Positions 8,979-17,340 of a DNA stretch of 64,000 nucleotides are shown piece by piece. The stretch's first letter is position 1. Each line of letters begins with the position of its first letter. Source of the DNA: JBECKS01 sp964557005 (lineage in GTDB: Bacteria > Pseudomonadota > Gammaproteobacteria > Pseudomonadales > JBECKS01); NCBI GenBank assembly GCA_964557005.1, contig CAZKYI010000005.1:132699-196698 (forward strand), written 5' to 3'. The position numbers were made by a program, and so were the translations under genes. Below the pieces are notes generated by a model. The model ran no database searches and was not told where the DNA came from. It worked only from the letters and a program-made list of their open reading frames with translations.

Positions 8979-10268
8979 GTGAGCGAGATGCAATTATTGG
9001 TTCCTGATATTGGCGGTGATGACAGCAGCGCCGAGGTGATTGAAATTCTGTTTAAGGAAGGTGCTGCCTTGAACAAGGAAGATATTGTGGTGGTGCTTGA
9101 ATCCGACAAGGCTACCATGGAAATCCCCTGTGAGCAGGCAGGCGTAGTGAAGCAGTTGTTAGTGAAGCTGGGCGATCAGGTGAAAACGGGTGATGTACTT
9201 GCCTTGATTGCAACGGCCAAAGTAGGTGAAGCAAGTGCTGTACCTGTTGCACCTGTTGAAAAAGTAGCAGAAAAAGCAGTAGCGCAAGTCGCGAAAACAC
9301 CTGTGTTAGAAAAAGCAGCACCTGCGCCGCAACCCGTTCGTGTGCAGGATGCCAGTTATCGAAACCCGAATGTTCATGCAGGGCCTGCGGCGAGACGTTT
9401 GGCACGGGAATTGGGTGTTGATTTGTCCTTGGTTAAACCTAGTGGCCCCAAAGAGCGTGTGCTCAAAGATGATATCAAGGCCTTTGTCAAAAATTATTTG
9501 AGCAAAGGTGGTGCTGGAAATGCGAACGCGATGTTTGCTTTTGAATTGCCCGAAGTGGATTTTTCAAAATTTGGTGCTATAGAAAAACAGAAACTCACAC
9601 GCATTAAAAAAGTCAGTGCCAAAAACTTAAGCCGTTCATGGCTCACCATTCCGCATGTCACGCAATTTGATGAAGCAGACATCACCGAACTGGAAGCATT
9701 CAGACAAAAACACAAAGATGCACTGAAAAAGCAGGGTGTGAATCTAACGCCATTGGCTTTTCTGGTGAAGGCGTGTGCCAATACGCTGTTGGAATTCCCT
9801 GCTTTTAACGCTTCGCTTGATCACAGTGGTGAACATTTAATTCTCAAAAGATATGTTCACATGGGCGTGGCGGTCGATACCGACGAAGGTTTGGTGGTGC
9901 CTGTGATTCGTGATGCCAATCAGAAATCGGTTTCAGACATTGCCAAAGAGCTGGGCAATATCAGCGAAAAAGCGCGTAACAAAAAACTCATGCCGCAAGA
10001 CATGCAAGGTGCGTGTTTTTCAATTTCCTCATTAGGAGGAATTGGTGGTACAGCGTTCACACCGATTGTGAACTGGCCAGAGGTGGCGATTCTGGGTGTG
10101 TCACGCTCGCAAATAAAACCTGTTTACGATGGCAAAAGCTTTCAGCCACGTTTAATGCTGCCGCTGTCCCTGTCTTACGATCACCGTGTGATTGATGGTG
10201 CTGCGGCTGCGCGTTTTTCGCGTTATCTGGCAGAACAATTAGCCAGCGAAACCTTGTTGAGTTTGTGA
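8979..10268 (+). CDS. aceF: Dihydrolipoamide acetyltransferase (E2 of pyruvate dehydrogenase)
   Basis: E2 core of the pyruvate dehydrogenase complex (429 aa), transferring acetyl groups from lipoyl to CoA. In order: one lipoyl domain at residues 1 to 75 with the lipoyl lysine in VLESDKATMEIP (Lys44), an Ala/Pro/Val-rich flexible linker, a peripheral subunit-binding domain (HAGPAARRLARELGVDL, about 132 to 170), and the acyltransferase domain ending in SYDHRVIDGAAAARF, with catalytic His near 402 and Asp near 406. Many gammaproteobacterial E2 chains carry two or three lipoyl domains, so this is the short form. The start is GTG 8979. No E3 (lpd) gene follows. Confidence 0.97.
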   Translation: MSEMQLLVPDIGGDDSSAEVIEILFKEGAALNKEDIVVVLESDKATMEIPCEQAGVVKQLLVKLGDQVKTGDVLALIATAKVGEASAVPVAPVEKVAEKAVAQVAKTPVLEKAAPAPQPVRVQDASYRNPNVHAGPAARRLARELGVDLSLVKPSGPKERVLKDDIKAFVKNYLSKGGAGNANAMFAFELPEVDFSKFGAIEKQKLTRIKKVSAKNLSRSWLTIPHVTQFDEADITELEAFRQKHKDALKKQGVNLTPLAFLVKACANTLLEFPAFNASLDHSGEHLILKRYVHMGVAVDTDEGLVVPVIRDANQKSVSDIAKELGNISEKARNKKLMPQDMQGACFSISSLGGIGGTAFTPIVNWPEVAILGVSRSQIKPVYDGKSFQPRLMLPLSLSYDHRVIDGAAAARFSRYLAEQLASETLLSL

Positions 10269-10277
10269 TTTTTTTGC

Positions 10278-10883
10278 ATGAACGATAGCACACGCCAGCA
10301 ACGCCATAAGCAAGCCATGAAAACCAAAAAGGCGCTTGTTGATGCACGCATTGCTGCTGCACAAATGGATAAGGGTTTGCTGCTGGTGCTTACAGGCAAT
10401 GGTAAGGGAAAAACCAGTTCGGCTTTTGGCACTGCTGTGCGCAGTCTCGGCTATGGTTACAAGGTTGCGATTGTGCAATTTATTAAAGGCGCGGGTGAAT
10501 GTGGCGAGCGTAACTTTCTCGAAAGTCATGCTCTGGTGAGTTATGTGTGCATGGCAACGGGCTTCACCTGGGAAACACAGGACAGGGAAAGTGATACACA
10601 GGCCGCGCAAGCGGTGTGGCAACAGGCAAAAGTTTTTTTGCAAGATGACAGCATTCATCTGGTGGTGCTTGATGAGCTGACTTACATGCTCAAGTATGGT
10701 TATTTGAATGCGGAAGAGGTATTTCAGTGTTTGAATCAGCGCCCAGTACAGCAGCATGTAATTGTTACGGGGCGTGCGGCATCACAGGCTTTGATTGCCT
10801 TGGCAGATACGGTGAGCGAGATTGCTGTGGTGAAACATGCCTTTGATGCAGGCGTGAAAGCGCAAAGGGGTATTGAGTGGTGA
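10278..10883 (+). CDS. btuR: Corrinoid (cob(I)alamin) adenosyltransferase, CobO/BtuR family
   Basis: Transfers the adenosyl group of ATP to cobalt in corrinoids, the last step in making coenzyme B12 from imported cobalamin. The 201-residue protein has the P-loop LTGNGKGKTSSAFGTAVRSLGYG at about residue 37. Later family blocks are VAIVQFIKGA, LVVLDELTYMLKYGYL and HVIVTGRAA. It starts 9 bp after aceF and may be co-transcribed with it, but its function links it to the btuF-btuB genes that converge on it from the other strand. The N-terminal RQQRHKQAMKTKKALVDARI is the usual basic leader of the family. Confidence 0.95.
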   Translation: MNDSTRQQRHKQAMKTKKALVDARIAAAQMDKGLLLVLTGNGKGKTSSAFGTAVRSLGYGYKVAIVQFIKGAGECGERNFLESHALVSYVCMATGFTWETQDRESDTQAAQAVWQQAKVFLQDDSIHLVVLDELTYMLKYGYLNAEEVFQCLNQRPVQQHVIVTGRAASQALIALADTVSEIAVVKHAFDAGVKAQRGIEW

Positions 10884-10983
10884 AGTATGAGCAATAGCCT
10901 CTTCAATCTTCTTTAATTCTTGCCCTTGAAACTCGTTCGTTACACTCACTCAGACAGCCAAGGGCTGCGAATTTAAATAAGAT

Positions 10984-11850
10984 TTACGGGCTCTGGAATT
11001 GTGAAATTGCCTCACACAATGCTTGTTTCCCTTCAACAAGCCTTGGCCCAGGCCGCACCAGTAAATCAGGGTTGATGTAGACAAACGCCTGATTTTTTAC
11101 CGCAGGAATACTCTGCCATTTCTCCCAAAAGTTTTTTTGCTCATTAACAGGCTGGCCACTGAGAATCACATCGGGCGCACGTTGTACCACTGCTTCAATG
11201 TTGACTTGTGGTGCGAGAATTTCCAGCTCGGCAAAAATATTTTCACCACCACACAGCTCAATGATTTCTGTCACAAAATGTTTACCATTCAGTGTCGTTA
11301 ATGGCTTGTTCCACACCTGATAAAACACTTTCACTTTTTTTTGAGGGTGAGTTTTAAGGCTTTGAATGTTGGCTTCAAAATTCTGGATTGCGCTGTGTGA
11401 TGTTTCCGTTGCACCAAACATGCTTTCCAGCTTGCGCATGTTATCGAGAATCGTTTGTAAGGAAGCAGGTTCTGAATAAAAAAATGAAATCCCCATGGTT
11501 GAAAATTGTTTGGCTTGTTCAGGGTGAATGCCGCTGTACCAGCCCAGAATCAGATCAGGTTTTTGTTGCAAAATCGCTTCCATACTCAGGTTGTGCACGC
11601 TGCCCATGTTGGGTAAGTGCCTGATGGATTCAGGATAATCACTGGCCGAATCGCGTGCGACCAAACGCTGTTCATAGCCAAGATACACCATCAGTTCAGT
11701 GAGATGAGGTGCCAGACTAACAACGCGCTCAGGGGGTGTTTTAAAAACCAGTGTCTGGCCTGTGTCATCGATAACCGTGATTGCACTGAACAGCAGGGCA
11801 GGGAGCAGGCATAAACAAACGGATAAATAGCTTATGCCTGCCCGAATCAT
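10984..11850 (-). CDS. btuF: Periplasmic cobalamin-binding protein BtuF-like
   Basis: Probable periplasmic vitamin B12 binding protein that would deliver cobalamin to an inner-membrane ABC transporter. From ATG 11850 the protein is 288 aa and begins with a signal peptide (MIRAGISYLSVCLCLLPALLFSA). It then shows the class III binding-protein fold: RVVSLAPHLTELMVYLGY near the N-terminus, DLILGWYSG, the long connecting helix, and APDVILSGQP. The frame extends upstream to 11910 inside btuB, but start 11850 lies four bases after the btuB stop and puts the signal peptide at the N-terminus. It is in the riboswitch-controlled operon with btuB. No btuCD is present here. Confidence 0.88.
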   Translation of the reverse strand: MIRAGISYLSVCLCLLPALLFSAITVIDDTGQTLVFKTPPERVVSLAPHLTELMVYLGYEQRLVARDSASDYPESIRHLPNMGSVHNLSMEAILQQKPDLILGWYSGIHPEQAKQFSTMGISFFYSEPASLQTILDNMRKLESMFGATETSHSAIQNFEANIQSLKTHPQKKVKVFYQVWNKPLTTLNGKHFVTEIIELCGGENIFAELEILAPQVNIEAVVQRAPDVILSGQPVNEQKNFWEKWQSIPAVKNQAFVYINPDLLVRPGPRLVEGKQALCEAISQFQSP

Positions 11851-11854
11851 CGGT

Positions 11855-13699
11855 TTAGAAAGTAATTTTGCTGCCAAGCGTAAAATTCGCTCTGTCTGCG
11901 TTGTAGCCATAAAGCTGTTGATATTCCTTATCCAACAAATTGTTAGCCTTCAGGTAAATAGCGGTATTTTCATTCAAACGATAATCCACTTTGGCATTGG
12001 CCAGCATAAATCCTGCAAGTTTTTCAGGCTTGCCGTCAAAATCCGCATCGACATCCAGACGCACACTTTCTCCATGTGCACCTAAACCTGCGATGAGTTT
12101 TCCTGCACCCACTTGCCCGAAATTGTAGTCCAGTTGAATGTTCACAACGCGTCTGGGTCTGCGTAACAACTCCTGATTCAGGCTTTCATTGGTGGCTTTG
12201 GTGTAGGTGACATTGCTGCTCAGGCTCAGTTGTTCAAATGCAATGTGATGGCTGAGTTCAAGCCCCTTGATTTCAACTTCTTCAAGATTCACCAGCCTGC
12301 CCGTGAATAACAACGGATCAACCACTTCATACACAATAAAATCCTCGATTTCATTTTTAAACACAGCCAGTTGAATCGCTCCCAGCTTCGATGTGCTTTT
12401 GAAACCCAGTTCAACATTTTCAGCGCTTTCTGGTTCAAGATCGGGATTGGGGATATACCAGGGTGAATACAGTTCATCAAAATCGGGTGCTTTAAATCCT
12501 GTACCTACAGCAACATAGGGTGTGAATGCTTCATCAACTTTAAACTGATAACTTGCCTGATAGCTGGCATGTGTATCGAATTGTTCGTTGTCATCTTGTC
12601 TTAAATTCAAACTGAGCAAGTGTTTGTCGATGTGATATTGATTAAACACAAAAGCGGCCTTGTTATCGATGCTTTGTTTGAAGTTTGCCTGCTGTTCCCA
12701 GGTGTCTTTTGCATAATCCACACCGACAGCCAGTGACCAATGTGCATTGGCCTGAATCAGATTTTTTAATGAAAGCGTGCGATGTGTAAACACACTGAAT
12801 TGGCCTGTGGGTGCAAGCAATTCATCTTTTTCCCTGCTTTCGTTTTGTGCTTCGCCAATATCCACTTGCACAAGCCAATCGGTGTTTACCTGATAATGAT
12901 TCACGACCTGCACGGTGTGGCCTTTGAAATCTGTGTAAGGGCGTGTGGATGCCGGGAAGGGATAACTATCATATTCAGTAATGCCTTTATGGCCTGTGGC
13001 AATGAATTGTGTGTCCAGTGCATCGGTTGGTTTTAATTTGTAAACCACACTGGCACTTTCCAGCACAAAGCCATCGTCATCATTTTGGGTATCGACCACC
13101 AATGTGTTGATGCCTTCGCTGCTTTTTCTTGAAAGATTAAATGAAAACTGTTCATTGCCTGATGAAAAAGCGGTGTATTGACTGCGATGGCTGGCCTGCT
13201 CAAGCGTCAAGGTATTTTGACTGGCTGTGCGTGTAATAATGTTAATCACGCCGCCAATCGCATCCGAACCATGCAGACTGGATTGTGGACCGCGAATAAT
13301 TTCAATGCGTTCAACCTGATTCAAATCGAGATACTGTAATTGAACCGAACCGAGACTGGTTTTTTGTTGCTGTCCATTCACGAGAATGGCGGTGTGATTG
13401 GATTCGCTGCCGCGCATGAATAAAGAAGTCTGGCTACCCACGCCCCCTGTTTGAACAAGGTTCAAGCCTGCTGTGCCTGCCAGCAGTTCAGGCAGGGAAG
13501 TGGCTGTGCTGTTTTCAATGTCCTTTCTGCTGATGACAGTCACTGCGCCTGCGATGTTATCGGTAGTGAGCGACTGCCTGCTTGCTGAAACGACCAGTGC
13601 TTCCATTTCGGTTGCCTGTGCATGCAGGGTTGTGGTTAGCAACAGTGTTGCAAGGTAAGAAAAAAATAAAACAAAAAAATAAAAATGGGGGAAGTGCAT
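11855..13699 (-). CDS. btuB: TonB-dependent outer-membrane cobalamin receptor BtuB
   Basis: Outer-membrane transporter for vitamin B12. The start at 13699 has a GGAG ribosome-binding site five bases upstream and yields a 614-residue precursor with a signal peptide ending near LHAQA. A TonB box (EALVVSASR) follows. The plug domain has TSLPELLAGTAGLNLVQTG, LFMRGSESNHTAILVNGQ and RIEIIRGPQSSLHGSDAIGG. A long beta-strand barrel ends in the family tail RANFTLGSKITF, with the terminal aromatic residue needed for outer-membrane assembly. A longer open frame from 13726 lacks a ribosome-binding site. A cobalamin riboswitch lies immediately upstream, so expression should fall when B12 is plentiful. Confidence 0.95.
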   Translation of the reverse strand: MHFPHFYFFVLFFSYLATLLLTTTLHAQATEMEALVVSASRQSLTTDNIAGAVTVISRKDIENSTATSLPELLAGTAGLNLVQTGGVGSQTSLFMRGSESNHTAILVNGQQQKTSLGSVQLQYLDLNQVERIEIIRGPQSSLHGSDAIGGVINIITRTASQNTLTLEQASHRSQYTAFSSGNEQFSFNLSRKSSEGINTLVVDTQNDDDGFVLESASVVYKLKPTDALDTQFIATGHKGITEYDSYPFPASTRPYTDFKGHTVQVVNHYQVNTDWLVQVDIGEAQNESREKDELLAPTGQFSVFTHRTLSLKNLIQANAHWSLAVGVDYAKDTWEQQANFKQSIDNKAAFVFNQYHIDKHLLSLNLRQDDNEQFDTHASYQASYQFKVDEAFTPYVAVGTGFKAPDFDELYSPWYIPNPDLEPESAENVELGFKSTSKLGAIQLAVFKNEIEDFIVYEVVDPLLFTGRLVNLEEVEIKGLELSHHIAFEQLSLSSNVTYTKATNESLNQELLRRPRRVVNIQLDYNFGQVGAGKLIAGLGAHGESVRLDVDADFDGKPEKLAGFMLANAKVDYRLNENTAIYLKANNLLDKEYQQLYGYNADRANFTLGSKITF

Positions 13700-13742
13700 A
13701 AATGCTCCGATGTACCCGCCGTACATAATTGAGTTAAAGAAA

Positions 13743-13918
13743 GTACAGGCCGGTATCCGGGCTTACGACGTTCGGCTTGCATTTCTTGAAGATGTTTAGC
13801 CTTCCCAAAAAAAATTCAGTGGCAGCACATCAAAATGCAAGCTCATCGCTTACCGTTGCGGGGGCAGCGCCATATGGCTTCCCGTTTAACCATTCAAGTG
13901 AATGGCACCTGTGGCGCG
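13743..13918 (-). promoter_or_regulatory. Cobalamin (AdoCbl) riboswitch upstream of btuB
   Basis: Read on the minus strand the leader shows the conserved parts of the cobalamin riboswitch in the right order. These are ACAGGTGCC, then TTAAACGGGAAGCC, then GCGCTGCCCCCGCAACGGTAAGC (the B12 box, split here), then the GGGAAGGC arm, and finally a GCCCGGATACCGGCCTGT closing stem. It ends about 45 bases before the btuB start. That distance suits control of ribosome access rather than a long terminator, and no T-rich terminator is visible between the two. Confidence 0.95.
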
Positions 13919-13968
13919 CAGTGTAATGCAAGCATGGATGGGAAAGAAGCAATAGCGCTTGAATTTTG

Positions 13969-14889
13969 CTAATAGCGCGCTTCAAATTTTTTAATAGTGT
14001 GATAAACGGCGATGTTTTCAGGAACGGCAATGTTGAGGTGTTTGGCTTCATCACATAAATAGCCTTGAATAAAATCAATTTCACTGTGGCGCTGGTGTTT
14101 TGCATCCTGATACATGGAAGAAAAATTTTGCGCAGTGGCCTTGGCTACGCCTTTAACTGTATCAACACAGGATTGCCCTGCCATTAGCAAGCCTTTATGC
14201 AGCAGTATGGCATCGATTTCACGGCAAAGTTTTTCAAGGTGCTGTTCTCTTTCACCGTTATCCAGCAGTGCGCCATTTTTACATTGATAGATGACTGTTA
14301 GGGGATTGATGGCGCAGTTAATGGCAAGTTTCAACCAAAGCCGCTTGTGCATATCGGTATCGATTTGAAAATGTTCATGCGTGTTGTTCAGGCTTTCCAC
14401 AATGTGATTCAGAGTAGTCTGTTTGTTTTTGTTAGAATCCAGAAAACCGATAAAGGTTTCGCCTTCACCTGCATGTACCACATGATTCGGTGATACACGA
14501 TAAGCACCATGTGTAGTGGTCGCATGCACAAGGTTGGTGTTTGGAAAGCGTTTGCCAAGCCACTGTGCATTGCCCATGCCGTTTTGCATTAACACCAGCG
14601 TGGCATTGTCTGCAATATCGAGCATGTTCACGGCAGCCTGTGTCTGGTGCGCCTTGGTGCAAATCAGCAGCTTTTCAATTTTTTTACACTGGCTGGCCAA
14701 TACACAGGTGATATTGGCTGTTCGTGTTTGGGTATTTTTTTCAATCAAAAAGGGAAGCGCTTTGGGCAAAGCGTGTTCGGCCAGTACAGAATCGGGTTTC
14801 ACTATCAGGTATGATTGTTTTGTTAGCCATGAAGCATACAGAATACCGATTGCACCTGCGCCGAGTATGTACCAGGGTTGCTGTGTCAT
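13969..14889 (-). CDS. panE: 2-dehydropantoate 2-reductase (ketopantoate reductase)
   Basis: NADPH-dependent reductase of the ApbA/PanE family (306 aa). It reduces ketopantoate to pantoate in pantothenate and coenzyme A synthesis. The N-terminus has the dinucleotide-binding signature WYILGAGAIGILYASWL. The middle has LLICTKAHQT, VLMQNGMGN and HATTTHGAYR. The C-terminal helical domain contains KLAINCAINPLTVIYQCKNG (the conserved K-x3-N-x3-N-P region) and SSMYQDAKHQRHSEIDFIQG, where Ser-x-x-x-Asp and Glu-Ile-Asp contact substrate. Family members can act on other 2-oxo acids. Its stop is about 50 bp from the far end of the B12 riboswitch, but it is a separate unit, ten bases downstream of the response regulator gene. 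Confidence 0.92.
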   Translation of the reverse strand: MTQQPWYILGAGAIGILYASWLTKQSYLIVKPDSVLAEHALPKALPFLIEKNTQTRTANITCVLASQCKKIEKLLICTKAHQTQAAVNMLDIADNATLVLMQNGMGNAQWLGKRFPNTNLVHATTTHGAYRVSPNHVVHAGEGETFIGFLDSNKNKQTTLNHIVESLNNTHEHFQIDTDMHKRLWLKLAINCAINPLTVIYQCKNGALLDNGEREQHLEKLCREIDAILLHKGLLMAGQSCVDTVKGVAKATAQNFSSMYQDAKHQRHSEIDFIQGYLCDEAKHLNIAVPENIAVYHTIKKFEARY

Positions 14890-14898
14890 TGGTGCATG

Positions 14899-15879
14899 TT
14901 AAAGCGAATGCGTTTCGTGGCCTTGCCAGTGGAAGGTGTCAATTTTTATTCCTGTATTGGTGGCATTGAGATGTTTTCTGGCCAGTTCAATTACAGTTTC
15001 AGGGCTGGGGTAACCGATGCTGCGGTTATCCACACCTACAAGGCTCATGGCAATTTTGAGCGTGATAAAACCCGCTTCGGTTTCGTAAGGTTTGAGATTC
15101 ACGCCATCAAGTATGCGTTTAAAAATTTTTCCTTCGCAAATACTCAAATCTTTCTGATGCTGAATCACACCGAATTCACTTTGCCCGACACGGGTTACTC
15201 CATCGAGTGGTCGCACCAGTTGTTGTATGCGCGAGGCCACACTCACCAGCAGTTGATCGACCACCACTTTACGATACTGCTGTTTGATGCCGTTGAAACC
15301 TACAATCGCAAAGTGCAAATAACACAAGGCACCACCACGCGATTCCACAAAATTGAGCACATCGGTGATGCGGGTGATGGCATATTTTTGATTACCGATT
15401 TTGGTAAGTGCATCAACCGTGTTGAGCATTTCCAGTTTGTGTTTGGCCACCATCAGCTCGCGATTTTTTCTAAGCAAACTGTTTTGTCTGAGCACCAGAC
15501 GCGAAGCGGCCATGATTCTTGGAACCAGCTGTTCCTTCATGTGTGACTTGTTAATAAAATCATCGACTCCTGCATCAAAAGCGATGTTAAAACTTTCGCT
15601 GCCGTCTTTGGCGGTGAGCAGCAGGGTGTAGGTGTAAACACCTGCGGCTTCGTCTAATGCACGAATTCTGCGCGTGAGTTCCAGACCGTCCATTTCAGGC
15701 ATCATCCAGTCTGCCAAAAGAATATCAATCGAGCGCTCCTTGATGAGTTCCAAAGCTTCCAGCGCACTTTTTGCACAGCGAATATCTTTATAACCTGCTG
15801 CTGCAAGTGTTTTGGAAACGATGGCGCTGCTGAATTTGGTATCGTCAACAATGAGAATGGAAAGGGCAGTGATGTCCAT
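14899..15879 (-). CDS. Response regulator with a degenerate GGDEF domain
   Basis: A 326-residue two-domain signalling protein. The receiver domain (about 1 to 130) has the acidic pair ILIVDDTKFS, the phospho-acceptor Asp in ILLADWMMPEMDGLEL, LLLTAKDGS and the Lys of INKSHMKE. After a helical linker, residues 165 to 310 have the fold of a GGDEF domain, beginning VDALTKIGNQKYA. The signature loop reads GQSEF instead of GGDEF and there is no RxxD I-site, so it is unlikely to make cyclic di-GMP. It could bind nucleotide or partner proteins instead. No histidine kinase adjoins it. panE follows after ten bases. Confidence 0.87.
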   Translation of the reverse strand: MDITALSILIVDDTKFSSAIVSKTLAAAGYKDIRCAKSALEALELIKERSIDILLADWMMPEMDGLELTRRIRALDEAAGVYTYTLLLTAKDGSESFNIAFDAGVDDFINKSHMKEQLVPRIMAASRLVLRQNSLLRKNRELMVAKHKLEMLNTVDALTKIGNQKYAITRITDVLNFVESRGGALCYLHFAIVGFNGIKQQYRKVVVDQLLVSVASRIQQLVRPLDGVTRVGQSEFGVIQHQKDLSICEGKIFKRILDGVNLKPYETEAGFITLKIAMSLVGVDNRSIGYPSPETVIELARKHLNATNTGIKIDTFHWQGHETHSL

Positions 15880-15906
15880 TGGCTGGATTCTGGTTGAAAT
15901 ACGAAC

Positions 15907-15934
15907 TTAAAAGCGTTGGATTTTCAGGTATAGT
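15907..15934 (+). promoter_or_regulatory. Probable sigma70 promoter for the AmpG-like transporter
   Basis: TTAAAA at 15907 and TATAGT at 15929 are separated by 16 bp. They lie about 100 bp upstream of the start at 16032, in the gap between divergently transcribed genes. Confidence 0.4.
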
Positions 15935-16031
15935 GGGCGCTGTTTTTGTCGAGATGCGAGCGACACTAATCATATCAGCCGCATAATACAAGCGAACAAT
16001 TCCGAAGCTACCGAAAATAAGGATAAACGCA

Positions 16032-17327
16032 TTGAACGAGCAAAGTCGTAACGAACTCGCTGCTGAACCAGATAAACAAAAAGCGCCCTGGTGGGTTTTA
16101 AGCAGCTATTTCGCAGAAGGTTTTCCCTATTACATTATGCGGGTGGCCATTCCGTATTTTCTCAAGAATGCGGGTTATTCCAATACAGTGAGCGGCATGG
16201 CTTCACTGGCTTTTACACCTTGGGCGTTCAAGGCGCTTTGGTCACCGCTGATTGATTTATATGCCACCAAACGACGCTGGATTGTTGCGCTGGAATTTGC
16301 GCTTGCAGGTATTTTTTTGTTGTTGGGCGTGTGGATGCTGCTGAACCCGAATGTGTCGCTGTCGGGCATGTGGGGCATTTCATTTTGGGTGTTGGTGTTT
16401 ACAGGCGCTTTGCTTTCGGCCACACAGGATATTGCCATTGATGCTGCCTACATTGAGAACCTGAAAGAAAAACAACAGGCCCTGTGGTCGGGCACGCGCG
16501 TTGCGGCTTATCGCGTTGCAATCATTGCAGGCAAGAGTGGCATTCTGGTGTTGGCGGGTGCTTATAGCTGGCATTTGGCAATGTTTGCAGCAGCGATTAT
16601 TTTTTTATGCACGGCCTTGTTGCATGTAAAAATTCTGCCTGATGTTCAGTCACCACGACAACAGCGGCCTTCGGTGGTGAATGAGTTCAAGCAAAGCCTG
16701 AGCACCTTCTTGTTACGCGAAAAGGCGTGGTTGATTCTCGCCTTTGCTTTTTTCTACAAATTTGGTGATGCACTGTTATTTTCCATGAGCAATAATTTTC
16801 TTGATGATTTGGAAGTAGAAACTATTTACATCGGTGTGATTGGCAGCAGTGATTTATTGATGGCGATAGTCGGCGGTTTGTTTGGTGGTTGGCTGATTGC
16901 GAGATTTGGTATTGTGATTTGCCTGTTGCCCTTCGCTTTTATGATGAATGGCGCGAATCTGATTTATGCGTTCTATGCTTCCTTGAATCTCGATATTACT
17001 GCCATTAAACAAACTGCTTTTCTGGTAACAGGCATCGATCAATTTGCAGGTGGCATCGGTACCGCTGCCTATATGTTTGTGTTTATTGTGTTTTCCAGAG
17101 GCCAGCATTCTGCATCGCATTATGCGTTGCTCACTTCAATTATGGCGCTGGAAGTTTTGTTTGCTGCACCTGTTGGCGGTGTGATGGCCGACTGGTTTAT
17201 TGCACAAGGCATGGGCTGGCAAATGTATTTTGTATTTTGTTTTATGATGAGCGTGCCAGGAATGATTGTGGCTGCGCTGTTGTTGTCACAGCTTGGGAAG
17301 TTGTCTGGGAACGACAGAAAAGTTTAG
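16032..17327 (+). CDS. MFS transporter, AmpG-like muropeptide permease family
   Basis: An inner-membrane transporter of about 12 segments (431 aa). The N-terminal half shows SSYFAEGFPYYIMRVAIPYFLKNAGYS and ALWSPLIDLY, which resemble the AmpG / acetyl-CoA transporter branch of the major facilitator family (substrate-facing GLPLAL- and KFLWAPLVD-like motifs). GALLSATQDIAIDAAY corresponds to the DIAIDA loop conserved in AmpG. AmpG imports anhydro-muropeptides for recycling. With ampD in the same window a recycling role is attractive but is inference. The start is TTG 16032 after an AAGGATAA-type ribosome-binding site. The next gene starts 13 bp downstream but looks horizontally acquired. Confidence 0.8.
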   Translation: MNEQSRNELAAEPDKQKAPWWVLSSYFAEGFPYYIMRVAIPYFLKNAGYSNTVSGMASLAFTPWAFKALWSPLIDLYATKRRWIVALEFALAGIFLLLGVWMLLNPNVSLSGMWGISFWVLVFTGALLSATQDIAIDAAYIENLKEKQQALWSGTRVAAYRVAIIAGKSGILVLAGAYSWHLAMFAAAIIFLCTALLHVKILPDVQSPRQQRPSVVNEFKQSLSTFLLREKAWLILAFAFFYKFGDALLFSMSNNFLDDLEVETIYIGVIGSSDLLMAIVGGLFGGWLIARFGIVICLLPFAFMMNGANLIYAFYASLNLDITAIKQTAFLVTGIDQFAGGIGTAAYMFVFIVFSRGQHSASHYALLTSIMALEVLFAAPVGGVMADWFIAQGMGWQMYFVFCFMMSVPGMIVAALLLSQLGKLSGNDRKV

Positions 17328-17340
17328 TTAGGGAAGATTG

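Noticed and set aside
16032..17327. Firm naming as ampG
   Set aside because: The DIAIDA and substrate-facing motifs fit, but other transporters of this branch are similar and it is not linked to ampD.
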